A stretch of 64,000 nucleotides of DNA from Pseudohongiella acticola (GCF_001758195.1 NZ_MASR01000003.1:124001-188000); one strand, 5' to 3'; shown: positions 17,928-27,720, counted from the first letter of the stretch. The notes: generated by a model from the sequence alone, not told the origin. A program made the numbers and translations.

Positions 17928-18488
17928 ATGAGCGACAAGCAACCGCAATCACCACGAGAACGATCACAGCAGCAACAAAGACCCGGCCGACACGCTGGCG
18001 TGGGTATGCTGGTCATCAGTTTTGCACTTGGCATTGGTTTACTGACCCTGTTTTTTGATGACATGCTAGAGCAGCAATTTAATCCCAATCAACGCCCCGA
18101 CACCCGACTGATGCAAAGTGGCGGAATGGAACTGGTGCTGCAGCGAAACCGCCAGGGCCACTACGTCATGGGAGGCGACATTAGCGGTGAGCCCGCGACC
18201 TTTCTGCTCGACACCGGCGCCACCGATGTCGTCATCCCCGCTCAGCTCGCTGAAAGCGCCGGCCTGCAACCCGGCCAGGCCATGCGCGCAATGACTGCGA
18301 ACGGCCTGGTGACGGTGTACAGCACCACCATTCCGACGCTTCATCTCGGTGATATCACGCTGTATGATGTTCGCGCCAGTATCAATCCCGGGATGCAGGG
18401 AGACACCGTGCTGCTTGGCATGAGTGCCCTGCGCCAGGTTGAATTCACGCAACGGGCAGATACCCTGACACTGCGAACTCTACCCTGA
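17928..18488 (+). CDS. Membrane-anchored retropepsin-like aspartic protease (TIGR02281 type)
   Basis: Protein of 186 residues with a hydrophilic Gln/Arg-rich N-terminus, one transmembrane segment at about 25-44 (GMLVISFALGIGLLTLFF), and a periplasmic single-domain aspartic protease fold. The active-site triad is DTGATDVVIP at about 93, with the following conserved TANG flap region and the C-terminal LLGMSAL. Such proteins would dimerise to form an active site. Physiological substrates are unknown. It sits between ampD (divergent) and nadC (46 bases downstream), and could be cotranscribed with nadC. Confidence 0.88.
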   Translation: MSDKQPQSPRERSQQQQRPGRHAGVGMLVISFALGIGLLTLFFDDMLEQQFNPNQRPDTRLMQSGGMELVLQRNRQGHYVMGGDISGEPATFLLDTGATDVVIPAQLAESAGLQPGQAMRAMTANGLVTVYSTTIPTLHLGDITLYDVRASINPGMQGDTVLLGMSALRQVEFTQRADTLTLRTLP

Positions 18489-18534
18489 ACCCGTTACTGA
18501 GTGCCCTTACCCTTTAACAACAGTGAATTCAGCC

Positions 18535-19398
18535 ATGAATATTAAACCAGACCTGCCCGGCGACATTGCACATACCGTGGCAGGCGCCCTTGAAGAAGAT
18601 ATCGGCAGCGGCGACATTACCGCCGCACTAATCGAACCCGACACCATGGCCAGCGCCAGTATCATCTGCCGCGAGACGGCAGTCATCTGCGGTATTCCCT
18701 GGGCAGAAGAGGTCATCAGACAACTGGGTGACAGCAATATCACGTTGCAATGGCTGTCTGGCGAAGGCACGGAGGCCTCAGCCGATCAGATCATTGCGCG
18801 CTTTACCGGTTCAGCCCGCGTGTTGCTCAGCGCAGAGCGCTGCATGCTCAATTTCCTGCAGACCCTGTCTGGCACGGCAACACTCAGTCGGCAATATGCC
18901 AGCCTGATTTCACACACATCCTGCCGCCTGCTCGATACCCGCAAGACCATTCCCGGCCTGCGAACTGCCCAGAAATATGCAGTTGCCGTGGGCGGTTGCA
19001 GCAATCATCGCATGGGACTCTTTGATGCGTTTCTGATCAAGGAAAATCACATCAGCGCCTGCGGTGGTATCAGGCAGGCAGTGGCCAAGGCCAGGAAGCT
19101 GGCGCCGGACAAACCGGTCGAGGTGGAAGTGGAGTCCTTTGCCGAACTCAGTGAAGCGCTGGATGCGGGTGTCGATATCATCATGCTCGACAACTTCAGC
19201 ATTGCCGATATGCACGAAGCCGTGCGCCAGAATCTTGTTCTTGGCGATGCCCGCAGAAAACTGGAAGCGTCTGGCGGCATAACCCGCCAGCGACTGGTGG
19301 AAATTGCAGAGACCGGCGTGGATTTTATATCCATCGGAGCACTGACCAAAGACCTCAAGGCGATAGACCTGTCCATGCGCTTTGAGCGCCTTTGGTAG
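18535..19398 (+). CDS. nadC: Nicotinate-nucleotide pyrophosphorylase (quinolinate phosphoribosyltransferase)
   Basis: Cytoplasmic enzyme, 287 residues, turning quinolinate and PRPP into nicotinate mononucleotide in de novo NAD synthesis. Evidence: EEDIGSGDITAALI at the N-terminus, LLDTRKTIPGLRTAQKYAV, GGCSNHRMGLFDAFLIKENH with substrate-binding Arg/His/Lys residues, VEVEVES, IMLDNFS, and the ASGGI / ISIGALTK phosphate loops. The GTG at 18523 would add four residues; the ATG at 18535 is preferred. It ends 20 bases before the convergent cytochrome c gene. Confidence 0.97.
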   Translation: MNIKPDLPGDIAHTVAGALEEDIGSGDITAALIEPDTMASASIICRETAVICGIPWAEEVIRQLGDSNITLQWLSGEGTEASADQIIARFTGSARVLLSAERCMLNFLQTLSGTATLSRQYASLISHTSCRLLDTRKTIPGLRTAQKYAVAVGGCSNHRMGLFDAFLIKENHISACGGIRQAVAKARKLAPDKPVEVEVESFAELSEALDAGVDIIMLDNFSIADMHEAVRQNLVLGDARRKLEASGGITRQRLVEIAETGVDFISIGALTKDLKAIDLSMRFERLW

Positions 19399-19418
19399 GC
19401 GTCGGTGTCAGCCCTGGC

Positions 19419-19814
19419 TCAATCCTTGGGCGGGACGATATTGACGGTGTGCATGGTACCGCTGGCGTAGTCCAGTGGCGCGTCACCGGCAGGGTAGCCC
19501 GTAAGCTGCAGGATATGGGCGAGAATGGATTCGTATTCCGAATCCATCATCGAGCCTGGCAGATCAGCTGGCATGGTGACCAGAATCTCTTCGAACAGAT
19601 AGGCCAGAGGCTGATTGTTTCGATTGGAAAATGTGCCACGATAAAAGTCTGCGTTGTGGCAGGACGAACAACGTTGTTCGAACAATTCCTGACCGGCGTC
19701 AGCCTGCTCTACTGTGTAAACACCATCTTCAATAGTCTTCGGTTGCGCTGCGGCGGTGCAAGCCACAATGGCTGATATGGCCGCGGACATCATGGACACT
19801 CTGATTCTATTCAT
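19419..19814 (-). CDS. Small exported cytochrome c
   Basis: Class I-type monoheme c cytochrome, 131 residues. A Sec signal peptide (about residues 1-23, ending ACTAAAQ) precedes a haem-binding CSSCH at about 49-53, and the likely axial Met lies in VTMPADLPGSM near residue 80-90. Resembles single-haem electron carriers found with dehydrogenases or alone; no redox partner gene is adjacent, so its partner is unknown. It converges on nadC and lies upstream of pilA on the same strand (146 bases). Confidence 0.85.
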   Translation of the reverse strand: MNRIRVSMMSAAISAIVACTAAAQPKTIEDGVYTVEQADAGQELFEQRCSSCHNADFYRGTFSNRNNQPLAYLFEEILVTMPADLPGSMMDSEYESILAHILQLTGYPAGDAPLDYASGTMHTVNIVPPKD

Positions 19815-19960
19815 ACGTTTCTACTCCGACACCTTCTGGTGCCCACATCTGTTAATCAGATACTGCTTCAAAGCTACGATGTCAGGATAGTGCTATCGGC
19901 CTTAATGCTGGCTTAACGGTATCTGTATCTGTTCTTGAGGCGCTAATGTATCAAAAAACC

Positions 19961-20404
19961 TCAACACAAACCACTGGCCAGGCATCCAGACTCCGCGTCC
20001 TCTGACCAGACCACCGAGCCACCACTGACCTCTCCGCTGAGGACATAGGTATCCGTGACGGCGATGCCGGCGTATGAGCCTGTCGGTGTTACGGTGACCC
20101 GAAACGTGTCGTCAGTCAGCGCAATTGCCACCGAATCCACTTCGTCTGACACCGACCATCCCGGCTGCGCCTCGATGCCGCTACAGCTATCGGCGCCACG
20201 CGATTGAACGCACAGGTCAACCGCTGTTTTTGCCGGTGTGGCTGCTGTGACGAGTTCTGCAAACTTGGCCCTGGCGGCATACCCCTGATAGGCAGGCAAT
20301 GCCACCGATGCCAGAATACCAATGATGGCTACCACCATCATCAGCTCTATCAGTGTAAAGCCACGATTGTGTAATGCCTGCGTCTGTAATTTGTTGTCAC
20401 TCAT
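19961..20404 (-). CDS. pilA: Type IV major pilin PilA
   Basis: Type IVa pilin, 147 residues. Short leader ending in NRG, then [30 protein letters not shown]: cleavage and N-methylation before Phe by PilD, with the conserved Glu5. The C-terminal half has four cysteines, including a CLASGLC end that fits the disulfide-bounded D-region. ATG at 20404 follows GGAGG 9 bases upstream; longer in-frame extensions to 20533 have no support. Divergent from pilBCD. I could not find a sigma-54 promoter of canonical spacing upstream. Confidence 0.95.
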   Translation of the reverse strand: MSDNKLQTQALHNRGFTLIELMMVVAIIGILASVALPAYQGYAARAKFAELVTAATPAKTAVDLCVQSRGADSCSGIEAQPGWSVSDEVDSVAIALTDDTFRVTVTPTGSYAGIAVTDTYVLSGEVSGGSVVWSEDAESGCLASGLC

Positions 20405-20623
20405 CTTTTTGTCCTCCCTGGACCTGAAATTGACAGTCAACCCTGAGCACCCCTGACATTCATGAAGCCCTGCCAGCGGAGCAACCACCGGATACCGTGT
20501 GCGAGCCCATGTGCCAGCTGTGACAAGCGGCACCCGGCTACATCCTTCGCCAGGGATTGCTTAATCTTTATAGCAGGGCAATCTGGCAGCTGCTATATAA
20601 CCAGCAAACCAAGGCAGGAATTC

Positions 20624-22393
20624 ATGGACATGTTGCCACAAGGACTGGCTGAAACCCTGATTGACTCAGGCCTGCTACTGCCCGACCAGGCCGAGTCTGC
20701 GCGTATGATGGCGCAGCAGGAAAATATTCCGTTTGTCACCCTGCTGATAAGGCAGGGTATTACTGACAGCGACCGTCTGGCGGCAACAATTGCAAACTGC
20801 CTCGGCTACCCTTTGCTTGACCTCGCCGCTATCGATATCAAGGCCTGTCTGGATGACACAATGGACCCTGAGTTGATGCAACGGCACCGGCTAATACCGT
20901 TGCGGGCCCCGACCGGCAAGTTGTCAGGCTCTCCTGTGTTTATTGTTTTTGCTGACCCTGCCAGCCTGACGGTGATTGATGAATTGCGCCTTCATGGCAG
21001 CCGCGAGATAAACGCCGTTGTCGCTGACGGTGTCGTCCTGTGGAAGATGCTGGCAGACCTTCAGGCCCCGGTCCCGGCAACAACCAGCGAAAGCACAAAG
21101 CCAGACAAAAGCCAGCGGCTTAATCCCGGCACTATCGACAACCTGAACAACGCCACCAACAAACAGGTCGCCGATCCGCCAGTCCGGGGCGAGGCAAAAA
21201 CCGATGATGCGCCCCTGGTACGTTTCGTCGATCAGGTTCTGCGTGAGGCAATCGCCACGGATGCGTCCGACATTCACATTGAACCGTTTGAAAAAACGGT
21301 ACGCATTCGTTGCCGCATCGACGGCACTCTGCGCGAAGTCACGCGCGCAGACGTCAGCATGGCGCCACGCATCATTTCGCGGATCAAGGTAATGGCCGAC
21401 ATGGACATCAGCGAACGTCGCCTGCCTCAGGATGGCAGGTTGCGACTAAGCCGGGAAAAACAGAATCAGCGTTCAGGAACAGAGGTGATCGCCGAGAGCA
21501 CTGATTTTCGAGTCAACAGCATGCCGACCCTATGGGGTGAAAAAGTTGTACTGCGACTGCTGGACAAAGCTGCTACGCAAAAAAGCCTCGAAGAACTGGG
21601 GTATACGCCTCAACAGACATCTCACTATCGTCAGGCCTTAAGAAAATCTCATGGCCTGATTCTGATTACCGGACCTACGGGCAGCGGCAAGACAGTATCG
21701 CTGTATGCCGGGCTTGACCTGCTCAACACACTGGAACGCAACATATCAACCGTTGAAGATCCAATAGAAATGCAAATAGACGGTATTAACCAGGTGGCTG
21801 TCAATAAACGTACGGGGCTTGATTTCGCCTCCGCGCTCAAGGCGTTCATGCGGCAGGATCCGGACATTCTCATGGTTGGTGAAATCCGTGACCAGGAAAC
21901 AGCCGACATTGCCGTCAAAGCAGCCCAGACCGGACACCTCGTGCTAGCCACCTTACACACAAACAACGCTGCCGGCAGCATCACCCGGTTGCTGAACATG
22001 GGAATACCCCCCTACAACCTGTCTGGGTCTCTCAGTCTGATAGTCGCTCAACGGCTGGTACGCCAACTTTGCGGCGCCTGCAAGGTACCTGATACCGATG
22101 CGACATCTCAGTTGCGCGCCGCCGGCATGACGGCCGCTCAGGCTGCCAGCGCCAATACCTGTCTGCCAGTGGGCTGCGAACGCTGTCATCAGGGTTACCG
22201 CGGCCGCATTTGTGTTGCTGAAACCCTGCCCATGTCAGGGAAGCTTGATGCGTTGATGCTCAACGGAGCGACCAGTACCGGCATTGAGGATGCTGCCAGA
22301 AAAATGGGTCACCTGTCGCTGCGTGAATCGGCTCTGATCCGGGTTGCCAATGGCGATATTACACTCGCTGACGCGGAGCGACTGGAACTGTGA
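20624..22393 (+). CDS. pilB: Type IV pilus assembly ATPase PilB
   Basis: Cytoplasmic hexameric ATPase, 589 residues, driving pilus extension. The N-terminal MshEN/GspE-N region is followed by the ATPase core: Walker A GPTGSGKTVSLYAGL, Asp box EDPIEMQIDGINQV, Walker B ILMVGEIRDQETADIA, His box TGHLVLATLHTNNA. A four-cysteine zinc motif (CGACKVPD, CERCHQGYRGR) lies near the C-terminus. Between the two halves is a polar linker rich in Thr, Ser and Asn. ATG at 20624 follows GGCAGGAA; the frame is open further upstream without a start site. pilC overlaps its stop. Confidence 0.96.
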   Translation: MDMLPQGLAETLIDSGLLLPDQAESARMMAQQENIPFVTLLIRQGITDSDRLAATIANCLGYPLLDLAAIDIKACLDDTMDPELMQRHRLIPLRAPTGKLSGSPVFIVFADPASLTVIDELRLHGSREINAVVADGVVLWKMLADLQAPVPATTSESTKPDKSQRLNPGTIDNLNNATNKQVADPPVRGEAKTDDAPLVRFVDQVLREAIATDASDIHIEPFEKTVRIRCRIDGTLREVTRADVSMAPRIISRIKVMADMDISERRLPQDGRLRLSREKQNQRSGTEVIAESTDFRVNSMPTLWGEKVVLRLLDKAATQKSLEELGYTPQQTSHYRQALRKSHGLILITGPTGSGKTVSLYAGLDLLNTLERNISTVEDPIEMQIDGINQVAVNKRTGLDFASALKAFMRQDPDILMVGEIRDQETADIAVKAAQTGHLVLATLHTNNAAGSITRLLNMGIPPYNLSGSLSLIVAQRLVRQLCGACKVPDTDATSQLRAAGMTAAQAASANTCLPVGCERCHQGYRGRICVAETLPMSGKLDALMLNGATSTGIEDAARKMGHLSLRESALIRVANGDITLADAERLEL

Positions 22394-23709
22394 CCGGGTT
22401 CAGCGCACGATATCACTGGCGCGGGACCGATCGCCAGGGCAGAGTTCAGCGCGGCCAGATGATGGCGGCACATGGCGAACAGGTCAGGCTGCTCCTGCAT
22501 CGCCAGGGAATCTCGGCCACGCGAGTGGCAGTGGCCACGACACTCGCCGAGGCTGCCCGGCCGGACCGCTCAGGGCCCGGATCAAGACCAGAGGCAAGAC
22601 CATGCTCAGGACCAGACACAAACCCGGACGCAGAGCCACGTTCAAAACCAGGCCCTGGGCCCATGTCAGGACCGCGCATCAAGGCGTTTGACATCACGCT
22701 GCTCACCCAGCAGACAGCGAACATGGTCAAGGCCGGATTACCATTGCTGCAGGCACTGACCATTGTTGCCGCCGGCAGTGAGCATCAGCGGGTCCGGCAC
22801 CTACTGTCTGCGCTGCGTGACAGGATTGCCACCGGCGGCAGTTTCAATGAAGCGCTGGCAGAACACCCGGGGCACTTTAATTGCCTGTTTGTCAGTCTCG
22901 TCAGTATCGGCGAACACACGGGGACACTGGCCACGGCACTGGAGCGCGTGGCCACCTGCCGACAGCGGGACGATACTGTCATCAGACAAGTTAAAAAAGC
23001 CATGGCCTACCCGTTGGCCGTGCTTGCCACTGCCATCGCAGTCACGGCGGTGTTACTGATAAAGGTGGTGCCGCAATTTGCTGCTACCTTTGCCGACCTG
23101 GGGGCCCCCTTGCCGGCGCTGACCCAATCGGTGCTGGCACTGTCGGATCTGGTTATCAGATTCGGTTGGTTATGGTTAATACTGGTGACCGTAACGGTCT
23201 TCGGAAGCTGTCACCTGGTAAGGACCCATAGTGGAGCACAGTTGCTTTTTCACCGACTGTTGATTTGCACTCCGGCACTGGGCGCATTGCTGAGCACCGC
23301 CGCGCTGGCACGGATCTGCCGTACCCTGGCAACGACTGTGGCGGCAGGCCTGCCCATCATGGAAGCACTGAAATTAAGTGCCGACGCTGCCGGCAATCGA
23401 GTTTATGAGAGAGCCTGTCTCGATATCATTATCGATATAGAACAGGGCCAGTCGTTGGCCTTCTCCATTCGCAAGACCGACCTGTTTCCGGTTATGATGA
23501 CACAGCTGACAAATGCGGGCGAGGAGTCAGGCACACTGGATACCATGCTGGAGCGCTGCGCTGACCATTACGAACGCAGTGTCAATGACCTGCTTGAAGG
23601 TCTCACCGGCCTGCTGGAACCTCTGATCATGGCAATGCTGGGCCTGTTTGTAGGGGGACTGATGGTTGCCATGTATCTGCCCATCTTTCGTCTTGGCGCC
23701 GTGCTTTAG
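22390..23709 (+). CDS. pilC: Type IV pilus inner membrane platform protein PilC, with repeat insert
   Basis: Polytopic inner membrane platform protein of the GspF/PilC family, 439 residues, that couples PilB to pilin. Two T2SSF domains: one starting at FDITLLTQQTANMVKAGLPLL (about residue 100) and one at ARICRTLATTVAAGLPIMEAL (about 306). GTG start overlaps the pilB stop (GTGA). The oddity is a Pro/Gly/Arg/Ser-rich insert at residues about 57-95 made of tetrapeptide xxxP units, between the N-terminal cytoplasmic segment and the first domain; DNA composition there is unlike the rest of the gene. Confidence 0.95.
   Translation: MTGFSARYHWRGTDRQGRVQRGQMMAAHGEQVRLLLHRQGISATRVAVATTLAEAARPDRSGPGSRPEARPCSGPDTNPDAEPRSKPGPGPMSGPRIKAFDITLLTQQTANMVKAGLPLLQALTIVAAGSEHQRVRHLLSALRDRIATGGSFNEALAEHPGHFNCLFVSLVSIGEHTGTLATALERVATCRQRDDTVIRQVKKAMAYPLAVLATAIAVTAVLLIKVVPQFAATFADLGAPLPALTQSVLALSDLVIRFGWLWLILVTVTVFGSCHLVRTHSGAQLLFHRLLICTPALGALLSTAALARICRTLATTVAAGLPIMEALKLSADAAGNRVYERACLDIIIDIEQGQSLAFSIRKTDLFPVMMTQLTNAGEESGTLDTMLERCADHYERSVNDLLEGLTGLLEPLIMAMLGLFVGGLMVAMYLPIFRLGAVL
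22567..22674 (+). repeat. Twelve-nucleotide-period coding repeat in pilC (nine xxxP units)
   Basis: Codons 60-95 of pilC read as nine tetrapeptides each ending in proline (RSGP, GSRP, EARP, CSGP, DTNP, DAEP, RSKP, GPGP, MSGP). At the DNA level it is a degenerate tandem repeat with the words AGGACC, AGACCA and CAGGACC recurring. Length changes by whole units would stay in frame. Confidence 0.8.
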
Positions 23710-23764
23710 CGGGCTCCGTTGCAGCACCCAAATGACTACCAGTGACCAATGACAGGAACTCTTG

Positions 23765-24670
23765 ATGGCAACACTCGTGGAACTGATGCAGGGATCAATG
23801 GCGCTGACAGCGGTGCTGTCAGGGATACTGGGCTTGCTGGTAGGCAGCTTCCTGAACGTCGTGATCTATCGCCTGCCACTGATGCTGCAACGCGAATGGC
23901 GAAGCCAGTGTCTGGAATATCTGCAGCTGGACCCAGCCAAAGTCAAATCCACTGACCCGGTCATTGAACACAAAACCTTTAACCTGCTGAAACCCGATTC
24001 ACACTGCCCGGTGTGTCGCAAGCCGGTCAGACCCTGGCAGAACATTCCAGTGCTGAGTTATTTATTGCTGCGCGGCCGCTGCAGTCAGTGCAGGACAGCC
24101 ATACACTGGCGCTACCCGATTGTCGAAATCGTTACCGCACTGCTGTCGGCACTGGTAGGCTGGTATTTTGGCGCAACCTGGACCTGCCTGGCCGCTCTGG
24201 TCTTTACCTGGTGTCTGGTCAGCCTGACCGTGATTGATATCGATCATCAGTTGTTGCCTGACAACATTACCCTGCCTTTGTTGTGGCTGGGTCTGGTTCT
24301 CAGTGTCACCGGTCACGGCACAGGTGTAACACCAGCAGATGCCCTGATCGGTGCCAGCATCGGTTATTTGAGCCTGTGGAGTATCTACTGGATTTTTAAA
24401 TTGCTCACCGGCCGCGAGGGTATGGGTTATGGTGACTTCAAATTGCTTGCTGTCATCGGCGCGTGGCTGGGCTGGCAACACTTGTTGACCGTGGTTATTC
24501 TGTCCTCTCTTACCGGCGCCATTATCGGCATCGCCATGGCGGTGATCGCCGGACGCGACAAGAATATCCCCATGTCGTTTGGTCCCTATCTGGCCATTGC
24601 CGGATTTATTGCGCTAATCTGGGGAGACAGTATCAGCAACACCTACGTCTCCATGCTGGTAGTGCCCTGA
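23765..24670 (+). CDS. pilD: Type IV prepilin peptidase / N-methyltransferase PilD
   Basis: Integral inner membrane aspartic protease, 301 residues, which cleaves the PilA leader and methylates the new N-terminal Phe. N-terminal GSFLNVVIYRLP, the tetracysteine cluster CPVCRKPV...CSQCRTAI, catalytic Asp in IDIDHQLLPD and the second in GMGYGDFKLLA are all present. The ATG at 23765 follows AGGAA; a TTG one codon earlier is less likely. The coaE start overlaps its stop (TGATG). It completes the pilBCD set. Confidence 0.97.
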   Translation: MATLVELMQGSMALTAVLSGILGLLVGSFLNVVIYRLPLMLQREWRSQCLEYLQLDPAKVKSTDPVIEHKTFNLLKPDSHCPVCRKPVRPWQNIPVLSYLLLRGRCSQCRTAIHWRYPIVEIVTALLSALVGWYFGATWTCLAALVFTWCLVSLTVIDIDHQLLPDNITLPLLWLGLVLSVTGHGTGVTPADALIGASIGYLSLWSIYWIFKLLTGREGMGYGDFKLLAVIGAWLGWQHLLTVVILSSLTGAIIGIAMAVIAGRDKNIPMSFGPYLAIAGFIALIWGDSISNTYVSMLVVP

Positions 24671-25278
24671 TGGGTTCTTTGCAATCCACAGTCATTGGCA
24701 TAACCGGCGGCATCGGCAGCGGCAAGACCGCCGCCACCGATGCATTCGCGGCACTGGGCATTGGCATCGTCGACGCAGATCTGGTATCACGACTGGTCGT
24801 ACAACCCGGAAAACCTGCGCTGACAACCATCGCAGAACACTTTGGGCAGGATGTGTTACTGGCTGATGGAAACCTTGATCGCCGCGCCCTGCGCGAACTG
24901 ATTTTCCGTGACCCGGCGGCCAAGCGATGGCTGGAGGCACTGCTGCACCCACTGATACGACAGGAGATCATGGACCAGTTGCAGCAAAGCGAATCGTCTT
25001 ACACGTTGCTGTCTTCTCCGTTATTGCTGGAAACCGATCAACAGACGCTGTGCTCTCGCGTACTGGTCATTGATGCCCCGGAAGCCTTGCAACTGGAACG
25101 CGCGCTGGCCCGCGACAACAGCAGTGTCGACACCATAAAAGCCATCATGGCGAGTCAGTTCAGTCGCCAGCAGCGGCTTGACCATGCCGACGATATCATT
25201 GTTAATGATGGCGACCTGACCACCTTGCACAACGCAGTGCACGCGATGCATGAAACCTACCTTGAATTGAGCAAGTGA
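24670..25278 (+). CDS. coaE: Dephospho-CoA kinase
   Basis: Cytoplasmic kinase, 202 residues, last step of coenzyme A synthesis. P-loop [24 protein letters not shown], and the helical lid with HPLIR are typical. The ATG at 24670 overlaps the last base of the pilD stop, so it is coupled to pilD, as in Pseudomonas. An upstream in-frame extension into pilD is not needed. Confidence 0.97.
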   Translation: MGSLQSTVIGITGGIGSGKTAATDAFAALGIGIVDADLVSRLVVQPGKPALTTIAEHFGQDVLLADGNLDRRALRELIFRDPAAKRWLEALLHPLIRQEIMDQLQQSESSYTLLSSPLLLETDQQTLCSRVLVIDAPEALQLERALARDNSSVDTIKAIMASQFSRQQRLDHADDIIVNDGDLTTLHNAVHAMHETYLELSK

Positions 25279-25288
25279 ACCAAGCTTT

Positions 25289-25498
25289 ATGACTGAACGC
25301 ACCCTGAAAGTAAATTGCCCGACCTGCAAAGAAATTGTGACCTGGACTGACAGCAATGCGTTCAGGCCATTCTGTTCGGAGCGCTGCAAATTGATTGATT
25401 TTGGCGAATGGGCCAGCGAAAGGCACAGCATAGCCGGTGAACCGGTTGACCCGGAAGATCTCCCGCCAGTCAGCGGTGGTCGTCAGGCTGATGACTGA
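25289..25498 (+). CDS. yacG: DNA gyrase inhibitor / zinc-binding protein YacG
   Basis: Small zinc protein of 69 residues. The four cysteines CPTCKEIV and [10 protein letters not shown] bind one zinc, followed by the acidic FGEWASE and a disordered tail. E. coli YacG binds GyrB and inhibits supercoiling. Ten bases after coaE; its last 8 bases overlap the next gene. Confidence 0.95.
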   Translation: MTERTLKVNCPTCKEIVTWTDSNAFRPFCSERCKLIDFGEWASERHSIAGEPVDPEDLPPVSGGRQADD

Positions 25499-26519
25499 GC
25501 GTCCGGCTGCTGCAAACGAGGAATTACCGGTCCCGGAACCGGGGTCAACCAGGCGTGTGCACGTTGCCGTCGGCGTCATACTTGATTCTATTGGTCAGGT
25601 GCTGGTTGCCAGACGAGCCGAACAGCAACATCTGGGCGGTCTGTGGGAATTTCCCGGCGGCAAGCTTGAACCGGGTGAAACAGTACATACGGCATTGTGT
25701 CGGGAGCTCAAAGAGGAACTCGACATTGAGGTAGAGCATTCACGCCCGCTATGCCGGATAGAACACAATTATCCGGGCAAGGCGGTACTGCTGGATGTGT
25801 GGATTGTGGATCGATTCAAAGGCACACCCAGGGGCATCGAACATCAGCCGCTGCGCTGGTTGCCGACGGCACAACTCGACCCCGCGGAGTTCCCGCAGGC
25901 AAACCGACTCATCATTCGCCGCCTGCAGCTTAGCGACAGGTTGGCCATTATTGATTTGCCTGCGGCCAATATCAACTTACCGCCACAGCTACCCGTCACT
26001 GATGTGCTGCTGCGCTTACGATGTTGGCAAAAAGACCAATACAGCGCTTACCTGACAGCTGTCAGGCAGACCATTCAGGCATGGGGAGACAATTCGCCGG
26101 GTATTATTCTTGACCTGTCAGCTGCCAGCCTGGCCGGCAACGGCTTCGTCAGCGAGGAGTTGTGCCAACTTCCCGGCCTCAAGGGTCTGCACGTTCATGG
26201 CGGGCTGTTGCAAACCCTCAGCGAACGCCCGGTGCCCGAGCATCTGCTGTTGGGGGTCTCCTGCCATGACCAGCATGAGCTTGAACTGGCCGCGAAGGTG
26301 GACGCGGACTACGCTTTGCTTTCCCCAGTCAAGGCAACGGCGACCCACCCGGATGTCAGGCCGCTGGGCTGGGACAGGTTTCAGTCGCTGGCACAACATT
26401 CCACGGTGCCCGTTTATGCCCTGGGCGGCATGCAGGCGTCCGACCTGATCACCGCCCACAGCCACGGTGGCCGTGGCATTGCCGGTATCCGTCTGTTCAA
26501 CTGCGATACGATGCGTTAA
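25491..26519 (+). CDS. Nudix hydrolase (MutT-like) fused to a ThiE-like domain
   Basis: Two-domain protein of 342 residues. The N-terminal Nudix domain (about 20-150) has the box [22 protein letters not shown] at 57-78 with the metal-binding RE..EE, like MutT that removes 8-oxo-dGTP. The C-terminal half (about 195-342) resembles thiamine phosphate synthase, with [28 protein letters not shown] and YALGGM. This fusion is recurrent in Gammaproteobacteria; whether the ThiE-like part is catalytic is unknown. ATG at 25491 overlaps the yacG stop. It converges on argJ with an overlap of 23 bases. Confidence 0.9.
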   Translation: MTERPAAANEELPVPEPGSTRRVHVAVGVILDSIGQVLVARRAEQQHLGGLWEFPGGKLEPGETVHTALCRELKEELDIEVEHSRPLCRIEHNYPGKAVLLDVWIVDRFKGTPRGIEHQPLRWLPTAQLDPAEFPQANRLIIRRLQLSDRLAIIDLPAANINLPPQLPVTDVLLRLRCWQKDQYSAYLTAVRQTIQAWGDNSPGIILDLSAASLAGNGFVSEELCQLPGLKGLHVHGGLLQTLSERPVPEHLLLGVSCHDQHELELAAKVDADYALLSPVKATATHPDVRPLGWDRFQSLAQHSTVPVYALGGMQASDLITAHSHGGRGIAGIRLFNCDTMR

Positions 26520-27720
26520 TCCGCACGTACTCTTCGGACAGGTCTGCTGTCCACACCTGCTCATTGACATCACCACGCGCCAACTCTATGCGCAGGCAGA
26601 TGTCCTCCTGGTTCATCACCGCCTGCCCCTTTGCCTCTGTGTAGTCAGGTGCCAGGCCTCCTTTTTTAACAATACAGACATCATCAAGGTAGAGATCGAT
26701 CCGGGATACGTCGAGATTATCCACACCGGCACGACCCACTGCCGCCAGAATTCTTCCCCAGTTCGGATCAGACGCAGACAATGCAGTTTTTACCAGCGGA
26801 GATTCCGCAATGGCATAGGCAACCTGCAAACACTCTCCGGTGGTGGCGCCGCCTCGAACATCAACCGTGACGAATTTTTTCGCGCCTTCCGCGTCCCGTA
26901 TAATCAACTTCGCCAGGTCCAGTATCAGCTCGTGCAGGGCCCGGCTGAAGGCGTCATACAATCCTGCATCTGACTTGTCGACCTTGATCCCGCTTTTCCC
27001 CGACGCGCTGACAACACAGCAATCATTGGTCGAGGTGTCGCCATCGACGGTAATGCGGTTAAATGACTGCTCAACAGCAGACATTAACAGCGCCTGCAGC
27101 GTGTCCTGTTCGATGTCTGCATCGGTGGCAACAAAAGCCAACATTGTCGCCATATTCGGCTTGATCATGCCCGCGCCTTTGGTGATACCGGTCAGGCTGA
27201 TGTTCTGGCCATTATGGGTCACCACAGCCGACACAGCCTTGGGGCGGGTGTCCGTGGTCATGATGCCTTTTGCCGCTGCCAGCCACTGATCATCCTGCAA
27301 CGCCGCCAGCGCGCTGGGCGTGGCTGCTGCAATTTTTTCAGCTGGCAACCGTTCACCGATGACACCTGTTGAAAAAGGCAGTACTCGGGTCAGTTCCACG
27401 TCTGCCGCGTCAGCCAGCGCCTGGCAACAATGTCGGGCATCAATCATGCCCTGGTCGCCGGTACCGGCATTGGCATTGCCCGTATTAACCAGCAGATAGC
27501 GAACAGCACCCGCACTGGCCTGCAGATGCTTTCGGGCCAGCACAACAGGTGCAGCACAAAATGCATTGCGTGTGAAAACACCCGCGGTCCGGGTTCCTTC
27601 TGCCAGTTCAAACAGCACCAGATCCAGACGATTCTGGTAGCGTACGCCGGCGCTGACTGCTGACATTCTGATACCGGGGACGGGTACCAGCGTTCCTATT
27701 GCATTGTTACCTGTAGCCAT
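26497..27720 (-). CDS. argJ: Glutamate N-acetyltransferase / amino-acid acetyltransferase ArgJ
   Basis: Enzyme of 407 residues in the cyclic arginine pathway, transferring acetyl from N-acetylornithine to glutamate. It self-cleaves before Thr in KGAGMIKPNMATMLAF (about 185-200). Other marks are GVFTRN, NTGNANAGTG, TTDTRPK and GDTSTNDC. Bifunctionality (use of acetyl-CoA) cannot be read from sequence. It lies 18 bases behind secA and overlaps the end of the convergent Nudix gene. Confidence 0.97.
   Translation of the reverse strand: MATGNNAIGTLVPVPGIRMSAVSAGVRYQNRLDLVLFELAEGTRTAGVFTRNAFCAAPVVLARKHLQASAGAVRYLLVNTGNANAGTGDQGMIDARHCCQALADAADVELTRVLPFSTGVIGERLPAEKIAAATPSALAALQDDQWLAAAKGIMTTDTRPKAVSAVVTHNGQNISLTGITKGAGMIKPNMATMLAFVATDADIEQDTLQALLMSAVEQSFNRITVDGDTSTNDCCVVSASGKSGIKVDKSDAGLYDAFSRALHELILDLAKLIIRDAEGAKKFVTVDVRGGATTGECLQVAYAIAESPLVKTALSASDPNWGRILAAVGRAGVDNLDVSRIDLYLDDVCIVKKGGLAPDYTEAKGQAVMNQEDICLRIELARGDVNEQVWTADLSEEYVRINASYRS

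Noticed and set aside
19961-20623. Sigma-54 promoter for pilA
   Set aside because: TGGCAC near 20510 (minus strand) is followed by CTCGC with GG-to-GC spacing one base too long, and no GG/GC pair of correct spacing was found.
20462-20623. Longer N-terminus of PilB starting at 20462
   Set aside because: The extension is Cys/Pro/Arg-rich, has no ribosome site and runs into the pilA control region; ATG at 20624 has a good site and matches PilB lengths.
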